The notes beneath the pieces are model-generated. The model had not been told where the DNA came from. It worked only from the letters and a program-made list of their open reading frames with translations, and made no database searches. From Erwinia sp. SLM-02 (GTDB lineage Bacteria > Pseudomonadota > Gammaproteobacteria > Enterobacterales > Enterobacteriaceae): 64,000 nucleotides of DNA. The DNA is taken from assembly GCF_037450285.1 (NCBI RefSeq), contig NZ_JAQISN010000001.1:186001-250000 (forward strand). The letters run 5' to 3'. Shown piece after piece: positions 15,474 through 23,744 of the stretch. Every line of letters starts with the position of its first letter. Positions within the stretch are counted from its first letter, which is position 1. The position numbers and the translations under genes are program-made.

Positions 15474-16178
15474 ATGACAACTCAGTATTCCGTAAAACCA
15501 CAGCTCGTAATGTTTACCGGTGGTCGCGATAGTACGCTGGCAGCGTGTTATCTGATGTTACAGGGTATCCCTGTGCACCTCTGGTCAGGAAACAGCGGAT
15601 GTTCACTGCATCGTGGAATTTTAGCGCATCGCGTTGATGAATTAAGAAACCGCTTCGGGGATTTGGTCGTCGATCATACCGTTGCTGATATCAGTGGGGC
15701 ATTCCGCTCGATTGCCATCGAAAACCTGGAAAGTGACATTCTTAAGTACCGAAAAAACCTCGTTCTTCTCGGTGAAAAGTTAGCTATTCACGCCCATCTT
15801 GTTGATTTCTGCCACCGCACCGGCATTAACACCATTAACGATGGTATCACCCACTACCAGATGGAGTTCCCGGAGCAGCGTCAGGTGGCGAAGGCATTCC
15901 TGGTGGAGATGATGGCCCAGTACGACATCAACTATCAGTCACCCATCTATGAATTCGCCCAGTCGGCGGACGACGTGAAATACCGCCTGCTGCAGCTGGG
16001 GATTTCCACCAAGTCGCTGGAAGGGATCAGTATTTTCGCCGACAGCTTCTCCACCCCTTCGGACGAGGTGATCCTCGCCTATCTGCGTGAAAAAGCGCCG
16101 CTGGCGCAGAACATCGTGCGTTTCCTGTCCGGTGAAACCCTGCTGACGCCGGTGCTGAAAGCCAGCGCCGTTGCCTGA
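15474..16178 (+). CDS. PP-loop ATP-pyrophosphatase-like protein of unknown role
   Basis: 234 residues from MTTQYSVKPQLVMF, preceded by AAGGAAAGG. Residues 15-20 (TGGRDS) form a PP-loop like the SGGxDS of ThiI, QueC and asparagine or arginosuccinate synthetases, which adenylate a substrate and release pyrophosphate. The following stretch (LAACYLMLQGIPVHLW) fits the Rossmann-like fold. The exact substrate is not recognisable. First gene of a four-gene operon with NUDIX, PLP-fold and transporter genes. The PP-loop is seen; an ATP-dependent adenylation role is inferred. Confidence 0.65.
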   Translation: MTTQYSVKPQLVMFTGGRDSTLAACYLMLQGIPVHLWSGNSGCSLHRGILAHRVDELRNRFGDLVVDHTVADISGAFRSIAIENLESDILKYRKNLVLLGEKLAIHAHLVDFCHRTGINTINDGITHYQMEFPEQRQVAKAFLVEMMAQYDINYQSPIYEFAQSADDVKYRLLQLGISTKSLEGISIFADSFSTPSDEVILAYLREKAPLAQNIVRFLSGETLLTPVLKASAVA

Positions 16179-16192
16179 GTTAATTCGTTAAT

Positions 16193-16220
16193 CGCGGCGT
16201 AACCGCAGGGTTACGCCGCG
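16193..16220. repeat. Perfect hairpin inside the PP-loop/NUDIX operon
   Basis: 12-bp inverted repeat CGCGGCGTAACC / GGTTACGCCGCG with a 4-base loop (GCAG), in the 53-bp gap between the first and second genes. With no T-tract it is more likely an mRNA-processing or stabilising element than a terminator. Confidence 0.7.
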
Positions 16221-16231
16221 CGGAGTTTGCC

Positions 16232-16630
16232 ATGAAAGTTATCGTTAAATGCGCAGCCATAATCATCAATCAACGCTCGCTGCTGCTGACGCGTAAACGC
16301 GGTACCCATATTTTTATCTCTCCGGGCGGCAAGCCGCTGGCCGGGGAAGATCACCTCAGCTGCCTGAAGCGTGAACTGGAGGAAGAGCTGGGGGTGGAGG
16401 TTAAAGCGTTCCGCCCGTTTGGCCTGTTCCACGGGCGGGCCGAGTTTGAACAGGCAGCCATTGAAAATCATGTTTATCACGTTGAAATCAGCGGCCAGCC
16501 GCGTGCGGGGTCTGAAATCGAAGAGATCGCCTGGGTGAACTATCGGCAGCCGCCGTGTGAGATCGCCGTGGGGTCGATTTTTCGCGATAACGTGATGCCG
16601 CTTCTTTTCCAGCAGGAGTTAATTAATTAA
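16232..16630 (+). CDS. NUDIX hydrolase
   Basis: 132 residues with a complete NUDIX box at 33-55 (G-x5-E-x7-REL-x-EE-x-GV), including the metal-binding REUxEE. Such enzymes hydrolyse nucleoside diphosphates linked to another group. The substrate is unknown, but a PP-loop enzyme upstream could supply a nucleotide by-product or intermediate. Its stop TAA shares a base with the next gene's ATG (16630), so the genes are translationally coupled. Confidence 0.88.
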   Translation: MKVIVKCAAIIINQRSLLLTRKRGTHIFISPGGKPLAGEDHLSCLKRELEEELGVEVKAFRPFGLFHGRAEFEQAAIENHVYHVEISGQPRAGSEIEEIAWVNYRQPPCEIAVGSIFRDNVMPLLFQQELIN

Positions 16631-17505
16631 TGGATAACTCCTCACTTTCCCTTGAGTTACAGCAGGTCCACGGTGATCGGTTTTATAAGCGAGCGCGTAT
16701 GCTGAGAGATGAACTCCGCGAAGAACTCACCCGCGTGTATGGACTGGAAAAATACGAGCTGTTTTTTGTCCAGTCGGTGCGGGTCGGGCTGGTTATTCTG
16801 TCCCATCTGTTTCACAAGCAGGAAACCACCCTGTGCCTGGCCCGGCATTCCCACTACCAGCCGGTCAGCGAGCTGTTTAACTTCCCGAACACCCATTTTA
16901 CCGGGCCGGGTGCGGTGCCGATTATCACCCACGTCAATCCCTACACCGCCCAGGTCAACGGCCTCAAGGGCTGCAAGGGGAAAGGCGTTGTCGACGCTTC
17001 CCACAGCTTTGCCACCTGCCGCCACGGTGAGCTGATTGCCGACAGCTCAATCTTTGTTGCGCCGCTGCACAAGCACGCTTCCCTGACTATCGGGCTGGCG
17101 ATTATTGCCCTGCGCCCGGAAGACTTCAGCACCCTGATGCGCAGTGAACTGCTGCTGTTTGAGGAGTCCACCGCGTCCGATAAGCCGCTGATCGAGGCGC
17201 TGGACAACCTCCGCCGCCCCGACTGGCAGGCGTTCAATATGGCCAGCGTCGGCGCCATCAGCCTGAAGGACGTGGGCGGTATGGATTTTGATTCAATCGG
17301 TACGGCGGGCGGCCCGTTCAGCTGCTTCAGCGTGCCGCCGCTCAGCGAGGCGTTGAAAAAGCAGGTGAAAGCCGCCGGAGCGAGCTATTTCGAACAGACC
17401 GGCACGCTGCGCCTCTCCTGCTGGGCGCGCGGTGACGGCAGTCAGCCGGTCATAAAGACGGACGACGCAATACAACAACTACGCGCCCTGTGGGAGGGGA
17501 AATGA
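16630..17505 (+). CDS. PLP-dependent-transferase-fold protein (class V-like, DUF6024-type)
   Basis: 291 residues with class V aminotransferase-like marks: VVDASHS, with D122 placed to contact the PLP ring nitrogen, and APLHKH, with K148 in the Schiff-base lysine position. It is shorter than typical members (350-400), with a reduced N-terminal part. I recall related proteins grouped as DUF6024, but the substrate is unknown. It could be a lyase, transaminase or epimerase. It overlaps the downstream transporter start by ATGA. Confidence 0.6.
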   Translation: MDNSSLSLELQQVHGDRFYKRARMLRDELREELTRVYGLEKYELFFVQSVRVGLVILSHLFHKQETTLCLARHSHYQPVSELFNFPNTHFTGPGAVPIITHVNPYTAQVNGLKGCKGKGVVDASHSFATCRHGELIADSSIFVAPLHKHASLTIGLAIIALRPEDFSTLMRSELLLFEESTASDKPLIEALDNLRRPDWQAFNMASVGAISLKDVGGMDFDSIGTAGGPFSCFSVPPLSEALKKQVKAAGASYFEQTGTLRLSCWARGDGSQPVIKTDDAIQQLRALWEGK

Positions 17506-18404
17506 AAAACGCACTGCCGGTGAATGGCAACCTGATTGGCATTCTGGGGGGCATCATCCTCAGTACCGATTCCGTGTTTATCCGCATGATGGGCATTGAA
17601 AATTCGTGGCTGATAGTGGCGCTGCGCGGCATCTTTATGTGGGGCATGTGCTTGCTGGTCTGGCTGCTGTGGCGGCAGAGCCGCTCAACGCTGGGAACCC
17701 CCTGGCTGACCCAGGACAACGCGCTGTCGACGCTGTTTTTCTGCATCTCTTCGGCCTGCTTCGTCAATGCGCTTAATCGCGGCAGCGTGGCGACGGTACT
17801 GGTGATTATCTCTTCCACGCCGTTTATCTCGGCGCTGATTTCGCGCCTGCTGTTTAAGATGAGCATTGACCGCAGCGTAATGCTGGCGTCGCTGGCGGGC
17901 ATCCTCGGCGTGGCGGTGGTGATGTCCGGCCACAGTGCGGGCCACGGCGGGATCGCCAACCTTTACGCGCTGGGCACGGCGGTTTCCATGGCGCTGGCCT
18001 TTATTTTCACCTCTCGCGTCACCGGCGGCACGGCCGGGCTGCCTTCACTGGGGGCGATACTGGCTTCCGTGGTGATTGCACTGTGGTCCGGCAACGACCT
18101 CCTCGAAAGTCTGAAAATGCTCACGCCCGCGCAGTACGGCTGGTCGATTGCCGAAGGCGCGCTGATTATGCCGCTGGCAATGGGATTGATCACTTTATCC
18201 ACCCGTTTTGTTTCTCCGGCCAATGCCGGGCTGTTTCTCCTGCTTGAGACGGCGCTGGCTCCGCTATGGATGTTTCTGTTTATGAATGAAATCCCTACGA
18301 TTCATGCAGTTATTGGCGGGGCAATCATTATTCTGGCGGTGGTGTCGCAGACGGTTTATGCACGTCGCAGGGCCAATCCACAGCGCTACGCGAATGCAGG
18401 ATAG
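17502..18404 (+). CDS. EamA/DMT-family transporter
   Basis: 300 residues, about ten transmembrane helices in two EamA repeats (about 10-140 and 150-290). Members commonly export amino acids or related metabolites. ATG at 17502 is preceded by GGGAGGGG and overlaps the stop of the PLP-fold gene; a GTG at 17490 would be an alternative. As the last gene of the cluster it is a plausible exporter, or importer, of the cluster's product or substrate. Confidence 0.85.
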   Translation: MKNALPVNGNLIGILGGIILSTDSVFIRMMGIENSWLIVALRGIFMWGMCLLVWLLWRQSRSTLGTPWLTQDNALSTLFFCISSACFVNALNRGSVATVLVIISSTPFISALISRLLFKMSIDRSVMLASLAGILGVAVVMSGHSAGHGGIANLYALGTAVSMALAFIFTSRVTGGTAGLPSLGAILASVVIALWSGNDLLESLKMLTPAQYGWSIAEGALIMPLAMGLITLSTRFVSPANAGLFLLLETALAPLWMFLFMNEIPTIHAVIGGAIIILAVVSQTVYARRRANPQRYANAG

Positions 18405-18497
18405 CCGCGCGGTTCCTTGTGATGAGCGGGCCATAATGTTATGTTCATGCACTTGGATAAAGTGATCATATAAGCAATTCGCAAGGGGATTTACGCA

Positions 18498-19142
18498 ATG
18501 CGTATTATTCTGCTCGGGGCTCCGGGTGCAGGTAAGGGGACTCAGGCTCAGTTTATTATGGAGAAATACGGTATTCCGCAAATCTCCACGGGTGACATGC
18601 TGCGCGCCGCTGTAAAAGCCGGTTCGGAGTTAGGTCTGAAAGCCAAAGAGATTATGGATGCTGGTAAACTGGTGACTGATGAACTGGTTATCGCGCTGGT
18701 CAAAGAGCGTATCGCTCAGGAAGACTGCCGTAACGGTTTCCTGCTGGACGGTTTCCCGCGCACTATCCCTCAGGCTGATGCCATGAAGGAAGCGGGCATC
18801 AAAGTTGACAACGTGCTGGAGTTCGCTGTACCTGACGAACTGATCGTTGAGCGTATTATCGGTCGTCGCGTTCATGCGCCATCCGGCCGCGTGTACCACG
18901 TGACTTTCAATCCACCGAAAGTGGAAGGCAAAGACGACGTGACCGGTGAAGAGCTGACCACGCGTAAAGATGACCAGGAAGAAACCGTACGTAAACGTTT
19001 GGTTGAGTACCATCAGATGACCGCACCGCTGATTGCTTACTACAGCAAAGAAGCCGAAGCGGGCAACACGGCGTACAACAAGATCGACGGCACGCGTAAA
19101 GTGGCCGAAGTCAGTGCTGAGCTGGCAAAAATCCTCGGTTAA
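18498..19142 (+). CDS. adk: Adenylate kinase
   Basis: ATP plus AMP gives two ADP. 214 residues like E. coli Adk. P-loop GAPGAGKGT at 7-15, AMP site QISTGDMLR, and the LID (about 120-160) with GRRVHAPSGRVYHV. In E. coli it directly follows htpG; here the PP-loop operon is inserted between them. Confidence 0.98.
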   Translation: MRIILLGAPGAGKGTQAQFIMEKYGIPQISTGDMLRAAVKAGSELGLKAKEIMDAGKLVTDELVIALVKERIAQEDCRNGFLLDGFPRTIPQADAMKEAGIKVDNVLEFAVPDELIVERIIGRRVHAPSGRVYHVTFNPPKVEGKDDVTGEELTTRKDDQEETVRKRLVEYHQMTAPLIAYYSKEAEAGNTAYNKIDGTRKVAEVSAELAKILG

Positions 19143-19147
19143 GTCTG

Positions 19148-19177
19148 AAAGGGGCCGGATAATTCTGGTCCCCTTTT
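19148..19177 (+). terminator. Terminator after adk
   Basis: AAAGGGG / CCCCTTT stem with an imperfect GC centre followed by TTTT. Confidence 0.75.
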
Positions 19178-19260
19178 ACAGCAATTGGTTTTTCCCCCGC
19201 AATTTTCCGCTAGAATGAGTCTCGTTTTCATCTCCGCTGATGCCATCAAAAGGAATAACA

Positions 19261-20220
19261 ATGAGGCAAGATAAGCCAGGCGTACTGCTGGTCAATTTAG
19301 GCACACCCGATGCGCCGACCGCACCTGCAGTAAAACGATATCTTAAGCAGTTCCTCAGTGATAAACGCGTGGTGGATACGCCGCGCTGGCTGTGGTGGCC
19401 CATTCTGAATCTTGGCATTCTGCCGATCCGCTCGCCGCGGGTGGCAAAACTCTATGCCTCAGTCTGGACCGATGAAGGTTCACCGCTGCTGGTGTTCAGC
19501 AAGCGTCAGCGCGATGCGCTGGCGGCCAGGCTGGATATCCCGGTTGCGCTGGGCATGAGCTACGGCAATCCGAGCCTGAAAAGCGCCGTCGATGAGCTGA
19601 TGGCTCAGGGGGTCAACAGGCTGATCGTCCTGCCGCTGTATCCGCAGTTCTCCTGCTCAACCGTGGCATCGGTATGGGATGGCCTCAGCAGCGTATTTGC
19701 CGGATACCGCAGCCTGCCAACGGTGCATTTCATCCGTGACTATGCCGATCATCCTGCCTACATCGCCGCGCTGAAGGCGTCGGTCGAGCGCTCCTTCGCG
19801 CAGCACGGCAAACCGGACCTGCTGCTGGCGTCGTTCCACGGCATCCCTCAGCGCTTTGCCAATGAGGGCGATGATTATCCACTGCGCTGCCATGACACCT
19901 TTGAGGCATTGAAAACCGCGATGGGTCTGAGCGACAGCGAAGCCATGCTGACCTTCCAGTCGCGTTTTGGGCGTGAGCCCTGGCTGACGCCGTACACCGA
20001 CGAAACCATGCAGGGCCTGCCCGCTAAGGGCGTGAAGCACGTACAGGTCATGAGCCCGGGCTTCTCGTCAGACTGTCTGGAAACGCTGGAAGAAATCAAC
20101 GAGCAGAACCGTGAATTCTTCCTGCACGCGGGCGGCACGCGGTTTGAATATATTCCGGCGCTGAACGATGATGAAGCGCATATCACTATGATGCAGGAAC
20201 TGGTCAATCAGTACCGCTAA
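19261..20220 (+). CDS. hemH: Ferrochelatase
   Basis: Last step of haem synthesis: inserts Fe2+ into protoporphyrin IX. 319 residues (E. coli 320). Landmarks include LLVNLGTPDAP, YASVWTDEGSPL, LPLYPQFSCSTVASVW and SFHGIPQRF with the catalytic His. The in-frame ATG at 19240 is rejected because 19261 (MRQDKPGV) has AAAAGGA upstream and matches the E. coli start. Confidence 0.97.
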   Translation: MRQDKPGVLLVNLGTPDAPTAPAVKRYLKQFLSDKRVVDTPRWLWWPILNLGILPIRSPRVAKLYASVWTDEGSPLLVFSKRQRDALAARLDIPVALGMSYGNPSLKSAVDELMAQGVNRLIVLPLYPQFSCSTVASVWDGLSSVFAGYRSLPTVHFIRDYADHPAYIAALKASVERSFAQHGKPDLLLASFHGIPQRFANEGDDYPLRCHDTFEALKTAMGLSDSEAMLTFQSRFGREPWLTPYTDETMQGLPAKGVKHVQVMSPGFSSDCLETLEEINEQNREFFLHAGGTRFEYIPALNDDEAHITMMQELVNQYR

Positions 20221-20310
20221 CCGATGAGGCGATCGGCCCTTCACCGCCGATCGCCTCGTTGCGCAATTATGCTATGATTGCCGCCTGCTTCCCCTTCTGG
20301 TCCTGCAATT

Positions 20311-21615
20311 ATGAAATTCCCCGGTAAACGTAAATCCAAACACTATTTTCCCGTCAGCGCGCGCGATCCGCTGCTGCAGGTTGCTCAGCCGGAAAATGAG
20401 GCGGCAAATAGCTGGATAGTGGGCATCGACCAGATCCTTGTAGATATCGAAGCCAAAGTCGATGATGACTTTGTGCACCGCTACGGCCTCAGCGTCGGTC
20501 ATTCGCTGGTGATTGAAGATGAAGTCGCCCAGGCGCTGTACGAAGAGCTGATGCGCGATAATCTGATCACCCATCAGTTTGCCGGTGGCACCATCGGCAA
20601 CACGCTGCACAACTATTCCGTACTGGCCGACGACCGCTCGGTGCTGCTGGGCGTGATGTGCAACCATATCCAGATTGGCAGCTACGCCTATCGCTACCTG
20701 TGCCATACCTCCAGCCGTACCGACCTGAACTACCTGCAGGGCGTTGACGGCGCAATCGGCCGCTGCTTCACGCTGGTGGGCGACAACGGCGAGCGCACCT
20801 TCGCTATCAGCCCGGGCATGATGAACCAGCTGCGCGCTGAAAGCGTGCCGGAAGAGGTTATCGCCGGGGCATCGGCGCTGGTGCTGACCTCCTACCTGGT
20901 GCGCTGCAAGCCGGGCGAACCGATGCCGGAAGCGACTATGCAGGCCATCCACTATGCCAAAAAGCATAACGTGCCGGTGGTGCTCACGCTCGGCACGAAA
21001 TACGTGATTGCCGATAATCCGCAGTTCTGGCGCGACTTTATGCGCGATCACGTGTCGATCGTGGCGATGAATGAAGACGAGGCCTTTGAGCTGACCGGCG
21101 AAAGCGATCCGCTCCAGGCATCGAATATCGCCCTCGACTGGGTGGATCTGGTGCTCTGCACCGCCGGACCCAACGGTCTGTATATGGCCGGGTTCACGGA
21201 GGAAGAGGGCAAGCGCACCACCCGCCATCCGCTGCTGCCCGGCGCCATCCCGGAGTTTAACCAGTACGAATTCAGCCGCGCCATGCGCCATCAGGACTGC
21301 ACCGTCCCGCTGCGGATTTTCTCCCATATTGCGCCCTACATGGGCGGGCCGGAAAAAATCATGAACACCAACGGTGCCGGCGACGGCGCGCTGGCGGCGC
21401 TGCTGCACGATATTACCGCCAACAATTTCCACCGCAGCAACGTGCCCAACTCCAGCAAACACGGGCGCAGCTATCTGACCTACTCCTCGCTGGCACAGGT
21501 GTGTAAGTACGCTAACCGCGTCAGCTATCAGGTGTTGAACCAGCATTCACCGCGCCTGTCGCGTGGCCTGCCGGAGCGGGAAGACAGCCTGGAAGAGTCT
21601 TACTGGGAACGTTGA
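20311..21615 (+). CDS. gsk: Inosine-guanosine kinase
   Basis: PfkB-family kinase that salvages inosine and guanosine to IMP and GMP. 434 residues from MKFPGKRKSKHYFPV, near identical to E. coli Gsk. The PfkB signature NTNGAGDGALAALLHD at about 350-365 carries the catalytic Asp. aes, which separates hemH from gsk in E. coli, is absent. Confidence 0.96.
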   Translation: MKFPGKRKSKHYFPVSARDPLLQVAQPENEAANSWIVGIDQILVDIEAKVDDDFVHRYGLSVGHSLVIEDEVAQALYEELMRDNLITHQFAGGTIGNTLHNYSVLADDRSVLLGVMCNHIQIGSYAYRYLCHTSSRTDLNYLQGVDGAIGRCFTLVGDNGERTFAISPGMMNQLRAESVPEEVIAGASALVLTSYLVRCKPGEPMPEATMQAIHYAKKHNVPVVLTLGTKYVIADNPQFWRDFMRDHVSIVAMNEDEAFELTGESDPLQASNIALDWVDLVLCTAGPNGLYMAGFTEEEGKRTTRHPLLPGAIPEFNQYEFSRAMRHQDCTVPLRIFSHIAPYMGGPEKIMNTNGAGDGALAALLHDITANNFHRSNVPNSSKHGRSYLTYSSLAQVCKYANRVSYQVLNQHSPRLSRGLPEREDSLEESYWER

Positions 21616-21689
21616 TGCGGGGAGAGGGAAGACGGGCGGAGCAGATGAAATCCGCCGCTCTGATATCTCCGGCGGTGAGCCGGTGAGTT

Positions 21690-21720
21690 AAAAAGGGACG
21701 ACGCCAAGTCGTCCCTTTTT
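21690..21720. terminator. Bidirectional terminator between gsk and ybaL
   Basis: Perfect 13-bp stem AAAAAGGGACGAC / GTCGTCCCTTTTT with a 5-base loop. The A-run and T-run on opposite sides let it work in both directions between these convergent genes. Confidence 0.93.
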
Positions 21721-21727
21721 ACGGGCA

Positions 21728-23410
21728 TCAGATCGGGCACTCTGCCGGCGCTTCAACCGGGTTGAGCAGGATCAGATTGAGCATGCTGTTGGCGATCTCA
21801 CGCTCGCCCATCACCACGCGGTCAGCTCCGCGCTCCATAATGTAATCCACTTCATCGTCGTAATGGGCGCGGGCGATAATCTCAATGTTCGGGCGCTTCT
21901 CACGGGCGGCGGTGACAATTTCCCCGGCCTCATAGCCGTTCGGGATGGTCAGCAGCATCCAGCGCGCGCAGTCGAGTCGCGCCAGGTCCATGATGTCGCT
22001 CCGGGCGGCGTTGCCTAAAACCGCTTTGATGCCCTGCTCGCGCAGCGCTTCGACGCGCGGGCGGCTGTTCTCAACCACCACAATCGGGATACCGGCTTCC
22101 ATCAGGCGGCTGCCCAGCAGGCTGCCAACCCGGCCAAAACCGACCACGACGGCGTGATTGCACAGGTCCACCGGGATCTGCTTCTCTTCTTCGATCGCCT
22201 CTTCCATGGTCTGTTCTTCAATGGTTTCGGTTTTTTCCAGATAGCGTTCCAGCAGGGCAAACAGGATGGGGTTCAGCATAATCGACAGAATGGCGCTGGC
22301 CAGCACCAGGTTGCGGCCGGTTTCCGGCAGCAGGTTCAGGGATACGCCTAATCCCGCCAGGATAAAGGCAAATTCACCGATTTGCGCCAGGCTGACTGAA
22401 ATGGTCAGCGCCGTACGTTTGGAGTGGCCAAACAGTCGCACCAGGAACAGCGCGGCAAGAGATTTACCGAAGACGATAATCGCCAGCGCGCCCAGCACCG
22501 CCAGTGGCTGCTGCACCAGAATCATCGGGTCAAACAGCATGCCGACCGACACAAAGAACAGCACCGCAAAGGCGTCGCGCAGCGGCAGCGTATCGTGGGC
22601 GGCGCGGTGGCTCAGCTCGGACTCGTTAAGCACCATACCGGCAAAGAAGGCACCCAGCGCGAAGGAGACATCAAAGAACTCTACCGCCCCGAAAGCAATA
22701 CCCAGCGCCAGCGCCAGTACCGCCAGGGTAAACAGCTCGCGTGAGCCGGTTGCGGCGCTGCGGGCGAGGATCCACGGCACCACGCGGCGGCCAACCACCA
22801 TCATCAGCACCATAAAGGCCACCACTTTACCGATGGTGATCACCAGATCGAACAGCAGCAGGCCGATGCTGGCGTTGCCTTCCTCAAACATGCCGGCAAT
22901 AGCGGGCAGCAGCACCAGCGCCAGCACCATCACCAGGTCTTCCACAATCAGCCAGCCGATGGCAATCTGCCCGCGCTGGCTGTCAATCAGCTGACGTTCT
23001 TCCAGCGCGCGGAGCAGCACCACCGTACTCGCGGTGGAAAGGCACAGCCCGAACACTAATCCGGTGAGCATCGACCAGCCCATTGCCCAGGAAAGGCCCA
23101 TTCCCAGCAGCGTCGCCACGGCTATCTGTGCGATAGCGCCGGGAATGGCGATCGACTTTACCGCCATCAGGTCTTTTAAGGAGAAGTGCAGACCCACGCC
23201 AAACATCAGCAGGATCACGCCCAGTTCGGCCAGTTCGGGAGCAAGATTGGTATCAGCGACAAAGCCTGGAGTGAAAGGGCCAGCAAGGACGCCAGCCAGC
23301 AGGTAACCTACAAGGGGAGAGATGCGCAGGCGGTTAGCCAGCATACCGAGGAGGAAGGCGAGAACTAAGCCTCCTACGATGGTGGTGATAAGCGGTGTGG
23401 TGTGGTGCAT
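21728..23410 (-). CDS. ybaL: YbaL (RosB), Kef-type cation/proton antiporter
   Basis: 560 residues: CPA2 antiporter domain with about 12 helices (about 1-385; LLAGVLAGPFTPGF, GLCLSTASTVVLLRALEE), then a cytosolic TrkA-N nucleotide-binding domain (about 415-530; AVVVGFGRVGSLLGSRL). Nearly identical in layout to E. coli YbaL (558 aa). K+/H+ exchange is predicted from the family. Convergent with gsk across the shared terminator. Confidence 0.95.
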   Translation of the reverse strand: MHHTTPLITTIVGGLVLAFLLGMLANRLRISPLVGYLLAGVLAGPFTPGFVADTNLAPELAELGVILLMFGVGLHFSLKDLMAVKSIAIPGAIAQIAVATLLGMGLSWAMGWSMLTGLVFGLCLSTASTVVLLRALEERQLIDSQRGQIAIGWLIVEDLVMVLALVLLPAIAGMFEEGNASIGLLLFDLVITIGKVVAFMVLMMVVGRRVVPWILARSAATGSRELFTLAVLALALGIAFGAVEFFDVSFALGAFFAGMVLNESELSHRAAHDTLPLRDAFAVLFFVSVGMLFDPMILVQQPLAVLGALAIIVFGKSLAALFLVRLFGHSKRTALTISVSLAQIGEFAFILAGLGVSLNLLPETGRNLVLASAILSIMLNPILFALLERYLEKTETIEEQTMEEAIEEEKQIPVDLCNHAVVVGFGRVGSLLGSRLMEAGIPIVVVENSRPRVEALREQGIKAVLGNAARSDIMDLARLDCARWMLLTIPNGYEAGEIVTAAREKRPNIEIIARAHYDDEVDYIMERGADRVVMGEREIANSMLNLILLNPVEAPAECPI

Positions 23411-23439
23411 GCCTGTCTCCTTATGTATGCCTGCTCGTC

Positions 23440-23546
23440 ATACTTCAAGTGGCAGATGCCCTGCTTGTTGCCCTGGTCACTGTGCGATCCGTGCGCCGGG
23501 CGGGTGGGCCTTCCGCTGTACTGCAACTCGAATGATTGAGAGTATA
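23440..23546. repeat. Degenerate palindromic intergenic repeat
   Basis: Starts TACTTCAAGTGGCAG and ends CTGCAACTCGAATGATTGAG, where the ends are imperfect inverted copies (TTCAAGTGGCAG against TTCGAGTTGCAG). These ends resemble a common enterobacterial palindromic repeat family of 100-170 bp. It lies just upstream of ybaL. No second copy is seen in the window. Confidence 0.5.
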
Positions 23547-23626
23547 AATGTGTCCAGTTGTAAGTTTTCAGTGTATGGCATAATCCGCCCTGGCGCTTGT
23601 GTTTATTGAGACTAAGGGAAAAAAAT

Positions 23627-23707
23627 ATGAGCCATACGGTGAAAGTTGTCAGTAAGTGCGATTTTAGACACTTATCAGATTACAGTGCTGGTGTTACCGG
23701 AGCGTGA
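23627..23707 (+). CDS. Possible 26-residue small protein between ybaL and fsr
   Basis: ATG at 23627 follows AAGGG at a good distance and reads MSHTVKVVSKCDFRHLSDYS plus six residues. A promoter-like TTGTAA / CATAAT pair with 15-bp spacing lies at about 23557-23583, and a 10-bp hairpin begins one base after the stop. I do not recognise the protein. The complete gene-like arrangement is suggestive, but the length is within chance. Confidence 0.3.
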   Translation: MSHTVKVVSKCDFRHLSDYSAGVTGA

Positions 23708-23738
23708 ACCGGTGCAAAAATCAGACAATTGCACCGGT
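23708..23738. terminator. Hairpin after the small ORF and fsr
   Basis: ACCGGTGCAA / TTGCACCGGT, a perfect 10-bp stem with an 11-base loop. No clear T-tract follows on either strand. It lies just after the fsr stop (minus) and the possible small ORF (plus). Confidence 0.5.
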
Positions 23739-23744
23739 AAGGGA

